Assembly (NCBI GenBank): GCA_002368865.1
Contig: DFDT01000072.1
Span: forward strand, 1 to 6,232
Direction of reading: 5' to 3'
Source of the DNA: Lachnospiraceae bacterium UBA3821
GTDB lineage: Bacteria > Bacillota > Clostridia > Lachnospirales > Lachnospiraceae
DNA length: 6,232 nucleotides
Shown here piece after piece: positions 1-4,727 of this stretch. The translations under genes and the position numbers were made by a program. Numbering within the stretch: position 1 is the first letter of the stretch; every line of letters begins with the position of its first letter. The notes beneath the pieces are model-generated. The model worked only from the letters and a program-made list of their open reading frames with translations, was not told the DNA's origin and searched no databases.

Positions 1-21
1 CCTCCCGGTCAGCCGACAATC

Positions 22-57
22 TCCGGTGTGTTGTACTTTTTCAAACAGCACTCTCCT
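22..57 (-). other. Possible start of a small peptide ORF at the window edge
   Basis: On the minus strand AAGGAG (57-52) stands 8 bases before a TTG codon that opens MKKYNTPEIVG and then meets TGA after 11 codons. An N-terminus of the type MKKYxTPEI recurs, to my knowledge, in small Clostridia peptides, so this may be the start of such a gene that is interrupted, or a leader peptide. A further GGGAGG lies at the very edge of the window. The evidence is thin. Confidence 0.2.
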
Positions 58-76
58 TATAATGATATTTATAATC

Positions 77-90
77 AAGCCTATAGGCTT
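77..90. repeat. 14-base perfect palindrome downstream of the MerR gene
   Basis: AAGCCTATAGGCTT reads the same on both strands. It sits in an AT-rich stretch 37 bases after the end of the MerR reading frame and upstream of a ribosome binding site for whatever lies to the left. On the minus strand TTGTAT stands before it at a plausible -35 distance, but no good -10 follows, so an operator role is only a possibility. Confidence 0.3.
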
Positions 91-126
91 AACTATACAA
101 ATTGTTTTCCACGCGGTGTGGTTCCT

Positions 127-393
127 TCATTCTTCCTCGCCTCCCCAGACCTCTACACAGAAGCCTTTATGACCGCACGCAGTGCAGGTCAGCTTCCGGG
201 TCGTGGGGGTATGCCTCGCCCGGAAGGCTTCCTTCAGAGATGGTTTGAATACCTCGTGGCATTCCGGGCAGATGTATTTTACATGATCATAGTAGAAACG
301 GCTGACCACCGTCCCCCAGATAGCAGCGATCGGCATCCAGACGACGAATGGCCACCATATGCCTTTGACGATCCAGAAAACGATGGTAACCAT
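127..393 (-). pseudogene. C-terminal membrane/zinc-ribbon part of the frameshifted MerR gene
   Basis: This frame holds the remainder of the MerR protein: hydrophobic segments (VTIVFWIVKGIWW and FVVWMPIAAIWGTVV) and then a zinc ribbon with YICPECHEVF and LTCTACGHKGF (C195, C198, C223, C226 in the restored protein), ending at TGA 127-129. The first ATG of the frame (393-391) has no ribosome binding site before it and lies exactly at the point where the upstream frame loses its family resemblance, so I read it as a fragment and not as a separate 88-residue gene. If it were translated alone it would give a small membrane zinc-ribbon protein. Confidence 0.7.
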
Positions 394-851
394 TGAAACG
401 CCGTGACCGGGATCCCGGTCAGGATCATCGTAAGGCGCATACTTTTCAGCTTTTTCTTACCTTCCATAATGACGGCTATGTCACCTATGGTTTCAAGAGA
501 GAATTTGGTTTTGCTTTTGAGTCCGTGCTTCAGTTCACGGAGCTTTTCCATTTTTTCCTGCTTATCATTGATCTCATCCGAAAGCACTTTCTCCTGCTGC
601 TCGATCAGTAGAGAGATCACCTTCTCGGGATGCTCTTCCCTTAGGATCTTAGAAATAGCGTTGATGGGAATACCCATTTCCCGAAGAAAGCATATGATCT
701 TCATTCGCTTAAGGTCGTCTTCCGAGTACAGCCGTCTTCCGCCTTCGGAAAGCTCAGTGGGAATCTGGATCCCTCTGGTATCATAGTACTGGACCGTTCG
801 GACAGTGACGCCGCAGAGTTTCGCAATCTCTCCCGTCGTGTATTTTGACAT
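279..851 (-). CDS. MerR-family transcriptional regulator, C-terminus shifted out of frame
   Basis: Residues 5-24 (TTGEIAKLCGVTVRTVQYYD) form the MerR helix-turn-helix and 34-47 (LSEGGRRLYSEDDL) the wing with its conserved RRLY. Residues to about 75 complete the second helical motif, and about 80-112 form a charged coiled coil for dimerisation. AAAGGAGG lies 8 bases before the ATG. From Trp154 on, the frame turns into 36 Ser/Gly-rich residues unlike a natural domain, and the natural continuation is found in the next frame (127-393). Adding one G after TGG (plus-strand 390-391) restores a 241-residue protein ending in two membrane helices and a zinc ribbon, a plan known for clostridial MerR proteins. 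Either the gene is truly broken, leaving a DNA-binding fragment, or the base is a sequencing or assembly error. Confidence 0.87.
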   Translation of the reverse strand: MSKYTTGEIAKLCGVTVRTVQYYDTRGIQIPTELSEGGRRLYSEDDLKRMKIICFLREMGIPINAISKILREEHPEKVISLLIEQQEKVLSDEINDKQEKMEKLRELKHGLKSKTKFSLETIGDIAVIMEGKKKLKSMRLTMILTGIPVTAFQWLPSFSGSSKAYGGHSSSGCRSLLSGGRWSAVSTMIM

Positions 852-875
852 AGCTTTCGCCTCCTTTCGCCATGT

Positions 876-906
876 ATCTTACAACATGACGCTGCGTAAC
901 AAGCAA
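876..906 (-). promoter_or_regulatory. MerR-type promoter with 19-base spacer (autoregulation likely)
   Basis: On the minus strand TTGCTT (906-901) and TAAGAT (881-876) are separated by 19 bases. MerR-family regulators characteristically act on promoters whose 19-20 base spacer is too long and carries a dyad. Here TTAC (879-882) and GTAA (896-899) are symmetric about 889, within and just beside the spacer. The hexamers are individually weak (3 and 4 of 6), as is common for MerR targets. The start would fall near 869, with AAAGGAGG before the ATG at 851. Confidence 0.5.
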
Positions 907-918
907 TACATTACGCAG
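892..918. repeat. Perfect 8-base inverted repeat around the -35 of the MerR gene
   Basis: CTGCGTAA (892-899) and TTACGCAG (911-918) flank an 11-base spacer that contains the candidate -35 element (901-906). No T-tract follows on the minus strand, so it is not a terminator for the XRE gene. A protein-binding site is the likelier reading. Confidence 0.5.
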
Positions 919-958
919 GGGGATTTTTCAAAAAATATTTCTTTTCCTCGATCTTTTT

Positions 959-1597
959 TTATTCTTTTAATTCTAATCCTTTTGTTTCAATGCTAACAGG
1001 CTCTGCACCCTCCTCCTTAAAATAGGATTCAATTCTATCCTTTACTTCATTTGCATCACTGCAGGAATCCAGATTCAGTTCTTCTTCGACTTCAGAATCT
1101 CCATCAAGTGATAATGAAACTATATTGTAATGTTTATCGTATTGAACAGTGCATTCATACTTCTGCCCTTCTAATTCATAGATCCATTCTGTCGAACCGT
1201 TGAACCCGGTATCTGCTCCCGTAGCACCATGCATCATTAACATTCCCAGACCCGTGATCAGCGACGGTATTACTATAAACAACAGTATGGCTGCAATAAT
1301 GATTCCTTTCCAAATGCGTTTTGATCGGCGATTTTTAATAGTCAGCTGTTCGTTTATCCTTGAAAGCTGTTCAACTATTGCATCTGAATTCTCCAGGTCG
1401 ATCTTCTCTGCACCAAGCAAATCTGTAACCGATACCTCAAGCACTTCTGCCATATCCGTAAGTATCGAAGCATCCGGAACGGAGTACCCTTTTTCCCATT
1501 TTGAGATCGTCTGTCTCGTTACATGTAATCTTGTTGCCAGTTCCTCCTGTGTATAACCCTTATTCTTTCTGATAGTTTTAATATTTTCATTTAGCAT
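959..1597 (-). CDS. XRE-family (HTH_3) regulator with membrane anchor and ectodomain
   Basis: Residues 5-61 form a typical Cro/C1 helix-turn-helix (YTQEELATRLHVTRQTISKW, then EKGYSVPD), which predicts binding to operator DNA. A short Asn/Gln-rich helix (about 70-90) and a basic patch (NRRSKR) lead into one membrane helix at about 97-121. The last 90 residues, acidic and probably extracellular, include GQKYECTVQYDKHYNIVSLSL, which looks like a small beta domain. The ATG has GGAGG 6 bases upstream. Such membrane-tethered XRE regulators occur in Clostridia. Their usual effectors are unknown to me, and the target genes here cannot be read from the sequence. GC is visibly low (19 of 60 bases at 1081-1140 and 23 of 60 at 961-1020), against 39 of 60 in one rlmD stretch, so recent acquisition is possible. 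A promoterless link to the MerR gene is unlikely, because the latter has its own promoter. Confidence 0.9.
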   Translation of the reverse strand: MLNENIKTIRKNKGYTQEELATRLHVTRQTISKWEKGYSVPDASILTDMAEVLEVSVTDLLGAEKIDLENSDAIVEQLSRINEQLTIKNRRSKRIWKGIIIAAILLFIVIPSLITGLGMLMMHGATGADTGFNGSTEWIYELEGQKYECTVQYDKHYNIVSLSLDGDSEVEEELNLDSCSDANEVKDRIESYFKEEGAEPVSIETKGLELKE

Positions 1598-1607
1598 TAT
1601 GTACCTC

Positions 1608-1649
1608 CAGACTTAATCTTTTGATTCCTTCGATTCCAGCGTAAGTCTG
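1608..1649 (-). promoter_or_regulatory. Inverted repeat in the XRE gene leader reaching the ribosome binding site
   Basis: In minus-strand RNA, CAGACTTA (1649-1642) is perfectly complementary to TAAGTCTG (1615-1608), whose last base is the first purine of the TGGAGG ribosome binding site of the gene at 1597. The 26-base loop contains a direct repeat of GGAATC. The stem could limit ribosome access, or the repeat could be a DNA site for autoregulation. Confidence 0.35.
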
Positions 1650-1696
1650 CCGGTAAGAATAATCAAGCAACGCAATTTAACATCGCCATATATTCT

Positions 1697-1702
1697 ATTA
1701 TA
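1697..1702 (-). promoter_or_regulatory. Candidate -10 element for the XRE regulator gene
   Basis: TATAAT matches consensus exactly on the minus strand. A start near 1690 would give a leader of about 92 bases. No good -35 box stands at 16-18 bases; the nearest TTGAGA is 21 bases upstream, inside the rlmD terminator stem. This may be a weak or activator-dependent promoter. Confidence 0.4.
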
Positions 1703-1707
1703 TCATT

Positions 1708-1743
1708 CAACAAAGCCCGCAGTTCTCAAAGGAGAACCACGGG
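1708..1743 (-). terminator. Rho-independent terminator of the rlmD operon
   Basis: In minus-strand RNA, CCCGUGGUUCUC (1743-1732) pairs along all 12 bases with GAGAACUGCGGG (1727-1716), two of the pairs being G-U, around a four-base loop. CUUUGUUG follows. The stem is strong and starts 23 bases after the rlmD stop, though the U-tract is short and interrupted. Confidence 0.78.
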
Positions 1744-1760
1744 TGATAATATGATTATCA
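1744..1760. repeat. AT-rich dyad between the rlmD stop and its terminator
   Basis: TGATAAT (1744-1750), a three-base centre and ATTATCA (1754-1760) form a perfect palindrome. It directly abuts the terminator hairpin. It could be a protein-binding site or a weak extra hairpin; nothing seen decides between them. Confidence 0.4.
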
Positions 1761-1766
1761 ACAGTT

Positions 1767-3299
1767 CTATAGTCTCGACCCGACTCGAGACATCGAGACT
1801 ACTACTTCGACACTGGATGTCCAGGGAAACTGATCTACACATACTCCCCTGACAGGACGGTAGCCGGCAGCGATAAAAGCGGGCAGGTCTCTGGCCAGAC
1901 TGCTGGGCTTACAGGAAATATAAAGGATGTTTTCCACACCGTAGGACAGGATCCGGGGCAGGGCTTTGGGATGTATCCCGTCCCGCGGGGGATCCAGAAT
2001 GATGGTATCCGGTTTCTCCTCGATAGTATCAAGGACTTTAAGAACATCTCCTGCAAGGAAGGAACAGTTGGTCAGTCCGTTTCTGGCGGCATTGACCTTT
2101 GCTGCCTCCACCGCCTCTTCTACGATTTCTACGCCGATCACTTTACTGGCTGCAGGTGCCATAAGCTGGGCAATGGTTCCCGTCCCGCTGTAGAGGTCAT
2201 AGACGACGCCCTTGTCCTTTCCCTCCTTGCAGCCTTCCGTCAGATATCTTCTGGCTGTATCATAGAGGACCTCGGCCCCGTGGCTGTTTGTCTGGAAAAA
2301 AGAGAATGGAGTGACATTGAACTTAAGGCCAAGCAATTCCTCTGTGAAATAGTCTGTTCCATAAAGGATCTCCGTTCCCTGATCAAGGACAGCATCTGCA
2401 AGTGAATCATTATTGGTGTGCAGGATGCCTGCATATTTTCCCTTCAAAAGACCATCGTCCTGCAGGCGGACCAGCGCATCCGCAAAGCCGGACAGGTCCG
2501 GCTTAAACTGCGTGGTCGTCACAAGGTCGACCAGGATCTCCCCGGTAAAGGCCGCTTTGCGCACCAGAAGATGACGCAGATACCCGGTATGGCGCAGTCG
2601 ATGATAAAAAGGAAGATGATAAAAAGAAAAATCCCCTTCTTTTGCATTCTCCACATCTCCCTGATTCTCATCATAGGAAGCTGATGCCTGTGGCTGCCCG
2701 GATAATGCAAAGACAGTGTCCGAAAAATATTGCATCGTCGTCCTGAGGATCAGGGAAAAATCGGGGTCTGTGATCCTGCAGCCGTCTACAGTCACGATAT
2801 CGTAAAATCCGCCGCGCTTATGCATGCCCAGGGCAAGTGGCCCGTCCTTATATTCATCCCCGAAGGTATATTCCATCTTGTTGCGGTATTCATATTCCTG
2901 CGGACTTGGCAGGATCCCCTCAAACCACCCGGAGACATCGATCTCCTCCACAGGGATCCCGGAGAGTTTCGCTCCTTCCGCAACTGCCCCCTGTAAAAGC
3001 CGTTCCACCTGACTTTTTTTCAGTTCCAGTTCCTTTTCAAAGGGAAGGTGCAGATACATACAGCCTCCGCATCGTCCGAAGTGCGGACAGGGAGCAGTCC
3101 GCTCGAAGGGAGCTTTTTCAATCACTTCCAGCAACGTCCCCTCCGCTTTGCCGCGCCGCTTTTTGGATACACGAAGCGATACCCGCTGACCGGGCAGCAC
3201 ATTTTTTACAATACAGATTCCTTCGGACGTTTCCACTACGCCCTTTCCGGGATAGTCGACCCGGGTCACGATTCCTTCCAGAATGTCGCCTTTTTTCAT
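1767..3299 (-). CDS. rlmD: 23S rRNA (uracil-C5)-methyltransferase, RlmD/RlmCD (RumA/TrmA) family
   Basis: This enzyme family uses S-adenosylmethionine to methylate carbon 5 of uracil in 23S rRNA (U1939, and also U747 for the dual-specific RlmCD of Bacillus). Domains in order: an N-terminal TRAM-type RNA-binding beta barrel (about residues 1-60); iron-sulfur cysteines C71, C77, C80 (CPHFGRCGGC) and C174; a central domain; the motif FFQTNSHGAEVLYD; the SAM-binding YDLYSGTGTIAQL; DPPRDG at 436-441; catalytic Cys463 in YISCKPSSLARDL; and the general-base Glu near 498. At 510 residues it is longer than the usual 450-460, partly because of an acidic, low-complexity linker at about 200-225. The residue two before the base Glu is Ser, where His is common. 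GGAG lies 6-7 bases before the ATG. It is probably the last gene of an operon with the two preceding membrane protein genes. Whether it modifies one or both sites cannot be told from sequence. Confidence 0.95.
   Translation of the reverse strand: MKKGDILEGIVTRVDYPGKGVVETSEGICIVKNVLPGQRVSLRVSKKRRGKAEGTLLEVIEKAPFERTAPCPHFGRCGGCMYLHLPFEKELELKKSQVERLLQGAVAEGAKLSGIPVEEIDVSGWFEGILPSPQEYEYRNKMEYTFGDEYKDGPLALGMHKRGGFYDIVTVDGCRITDPDFSLILRTTMQYFSDTVFALSGQPQASASYDENQGDVENAKEGDFSFYHLPFYHRLRHTGYLRHLLVRKAAFTGEILVDLVTTTQFKPDLSGFADALVRLQDDGLLKGKYAGILHTNNDSLADAVLDQGTEILYGTDYFTEELLGLKFNVTPFSFFQTNSHGAEVLYDTARRYLTEGCKEGKDKGVVYDLYSGTGTIAQLMAPAASKVIGVEIVEEAVEAAKVNAARNGLTNCSFLAGDVLKVLDTIEEKPDTIILDPPRDGIHPKALPRILSYGVENILYISCKPSSLARDLPAFIAAGYRPVRGVCVDQFPWTSSVEVVVSMSRVGSRL
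1771..1800 (-). repeat. 8-base inverted repeat at the 3' end of rlmD
   Basis: AGTCTCGA (1771-1778) and TCGAGACT (1793-1800) are perfect inverted repeats with a 14-base spacer, and a third partial copy, CTCGAGAC, lies at 1783-1790. The repeat covers the last codons of rlmD and ends two bases before its stop codon. It could form a stem in the mRNA. Confidence 0.5.
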
Positions 3300-3361
3300 T
3301 CAGATCTCCAGCTTATCGGTATATGCATCTGCAGACCGGTCACTCATATTACATGGACAGG

Positions 3362-3811
3362 TCATTGAAATATCTTGAGGATTTTCTCTTTCTCAGCGGA
3401 AAACTCACCCATCTGTGTCTCCAGTTCATCCATCTGCACCCGCATGGAAGCCGCTTTTTCTGTCATCCCTGCCTTTTCGTAGGCATTGGCAAAGAAGGCT
3501 TTCTCAAAGTATCTGCCGACCGCATAATACTGTGACAGCTTTTGGGCCTTGGGATTGTTTTCATTGCCGACCACGCTGTCATAGTATCGCGCGTCCAGAT
3601 CGGAATAGTACTCTTCCGAAAGCCTGTAATAGAGACTGGTATCAGTATCATAAAAATCATTTGCGTTTTCACGCAGCGCAAAAATAGTGATCAGTATAGA
3701 AAATGCCAGAATAACGCTCAGGATGATATTGACAATATTTAACAACGAAAACGGCTTTTTCTGGCGTCGGGACGTCTTCACACGTCTGGAATATTTTTTC
3801 TGATTATTCAT
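3362..3811 (-). CDS. Small single-pass membrane protein with helical ectodomain, unknown function (149 aa)
   Basis: I do not recognise a family. Residues 5-19 hold nine Lys or Arg, residues 23-46 form one strongly hydrophobic helix, and the remaining 100 or so residues are soluble, Tyr-rich and apparently helical, ending in a likely coiled coil (MDELETQMGEFSAEKEKI). The basic N-terminus predicts an inside-to-outside orientation. AGGAGG lies 6 bases before the ATG, which overlaps the stop of the preceding zinc-ribbon gene by 8 bases, so the two products are probably made together. The stretch LSEEYYSDLDARYY followed by YYAVGRYFEKAFFANAY resembles in spacing the Tyr-rich helices of the two zinc-ribbon proteins, suggesting a related ectodomain without the zinc ribbon; this is a by-eye similarity. 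No terminator separates it from rlmD 62 bases downstream. Confidence 0.85.
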   Translation of the reverse strand: MNNQKKYSRRVKTSRRQKKPFSLLNIVNIILSVILAFSILITIFALRENANDFYDTDTSLYYRLSEEYYSDLDARYYDSVVGNENNPKAQKLSQYYAVGRYFEKAFFANAYEKAGMTEKAASMRVQMDELETQMGEFSAEKEKILKIFQ

Positions 3812-4568
3812 CTGCCGCCTCCTGTCGATACTTCTCCGTTCCTCTCTCGATCAGAAGCGTCCTGTTGCCCTGGGACAGTTCCCGCATGCTCTTCGCTTCC
3901 TCAGGAGTCATGGAAAAGTAAGTAATATACATAGCCTCCAGAGAACTACTCATGTTTTCGATATGCTTCATTAATGCAGGCTCACTGCTGATCTTCTGCA
4001 TATCATAATCGTCAGCCTCAGTGCTTTCATAGAAATCCTGAATATACGACGCGCAATGCTTGGCGGCCAGATCCATATCCGAGTACTTGTCATGATTGAC
4101 CATTTTCATGATCTCCTGACAGGCATATCGATAATGCGTTGCCACCCTGTAAAGGCCAAAATAGGAATCCGGCATGTAATTTAACGAGTAGACCCTTTCA
4201 TTGGACCAGAACGCAGCAAAGCCCAGGTAGTCTTCCGCTTCCAGGTATGAATCGATCCTCTGTACGTATTCGTTCTTTGTTTTTGATGAATGCAGGAACC
4301 GGACCAGGCGGCCGATCTCATAGCTGTTTGTCTGGATAAAAATATTGGCGGCAATTGCCAGAAGCAGAAGCGCTGTCGCGGTAATCCGGACAGCCAGTCT
4401 TGACTGACGGCCGGCCTTATCGATCACCTCTTCTTTTGTCTGCTCGAATTCATTCTGATAGTGTGCCATATCGCGGGCATGCTGCTGCGCTTCGATATTG
4501 GGGCTTCCGCAATAGGGGCAGTACATTTCCTCCAGACGGATCTCGCCACCGCAGTTTTTACATTTCAT
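3804..4568 (-). CDS. Zinc-ribbon, single-pass membrane protein of unknown function (254 aa)
   Basis: The order of parts matches the 4728-5504 gene: a zinc ribbon at the extreme N-terminus (MKCKNCGGEI then YCPYCGS; CX2C-X10-CX2C), a charged linker of about 35 residues, one membrane helix (LAVRITATALLLLAIAANIF, about residues 58-78) and a helical, Tyr-rich ectodomain of about 175 residues. I chose ATG 4568 over the in-frame ATG at 4580. TGGAG lies 6 bases before 4568, whereas 4580 has no ribosome binding site and sits against the GCGCTCCGG stem arm; with 4580 the protein has 258 residues. Its last bases overlap the next gene by 8 (ATGAATAA), so the two are probably translationally coupled. The function is unknown. 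A membrane-anchored sensor with a cytoplasmic zinc ribbon is the inferred reading, by analogy with the neighbouring regulators. Confidence 0.87.
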   Translation of the reverse strand: MKCKNCGGEIRLEEMYCPYCGSPNIEAQQHARDMAHYQNEFEQTKEEVIDKAGRQSRLAVRITATALLLLAIAANIFIQTNSYEIGRLVRFLHSSKTKNEYVQRIDSYLEAEDYLGFAAFWSNERVYSLNYMPDSYFGLYRVATHYRYACQEIMKMVNHDKYSDMDLAAKHCASYIQDFYESTEADDYDMQKISSEPALMKHIENMSSSLEAMYITYFSMTPEEAKSMRELSQGNRTLLIERGTEKYRQEAADE

Positions 4569-4581
4569 CTGGTTCTCCATT

Positions 4582-4674
4582 CCGGAGCGCTCTGCGCGAC
4601 GGGCCGAAGAGAAAGCGTATTGGAGGTTTCACTTCGGCCATAAGAGCTGTTTGCGGCGCTCCGGCACAAACAGC
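4582..4674 (-). promoter_or_regulatory. Structured leader: interlocking inverted repeats before the second zinc-ribbon gene
   Basis: Three inverted repeats interlock here. GCTGTTTG (4646-4653) pairs with CAAACAGC (4667-4674). GCGCTCCGG (4656-4664), which lies in the loop of that hairpin, is complementary to CCGGAGCGC (4582-4590), which ends 3 bases before the ribosome binding site. Between these, GGCCGAAG (4602-4609) pairs with CTTCGGCC (4632-4639) and the stem can extend by GAAA/TTTC across one mismatch. The middle hairpin loop carries CTCCA on the RNA, complementary to the TGGAG ribosome binding site. Read as minus-strand RNA this could be a pseudoknot or a switch between alternative folds. 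I recognise no known riboswitch class, and I see no clear promoter here. Confidence 0.5.
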
Positions 4675-4681
4675 AGTGTGT

Positions 4682-4720
4682 AAAAAATCAGCACAGCAGT
4701 GTGATTATTGGCACTGTGCT
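4682..4720 (-). terminator. Rho-independent terminator after the zinc-ribbon gene 4728-5504
   Basis: On the minus strand AGCACAG (4720-4714) pairs with CTGTGCT (4696-4690), with possible extra GTG/CAC pairs inside across a bulge. GA and then six T residues follow (4687-4682). It begins 8 bases after the stop codon, the usual place for an intrinsic terminator. Confidence 0.72.
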
Positions 4721-4727
4721 CCGATCC

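Noticed and set aside
28..396. 122-codon open frame on the plus strand
   Set aside because: It is antisense to the MerR C-terminal zinc-ribbon frame and shows no family features.
385..398. Programmed ribosomal frameshift joining the two MerR frames
   Set aside because: The bases before the junction do not form an X XXY YYZ slippery heptamer and no following pseudoknot was evident, so simple base loss or sequencing error is more likely.
892..918. Inverted repeat as a terminator of the XRE gene
   Set aside because: No T-run follows it on the minus strand, and it overlaps the MerR promoter.
2837..3535. 232-codon open frame on the plus strand
   Set aside because: It lies opposite rlmD and the small membrane protein gene, is rich in Arg, Ser, Pro and His as antisense frames usually are, shows no domain, and spans the boundary of two well-supported genes.
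4620..4640. GGAGG on the plus strand as a ribosome binding site for a plus-strand gene
   Set aside because: No start codon at a usable distance opens a meaningful frame; the bases are explained as part of the hairpin loop.
4582..4674. Known structured RNA such as SRP RNA, 6S RNA or a named riboswitch
   Set aside because: I could not match conserved loops or core motifs of any class I know; only the pairings are supported.
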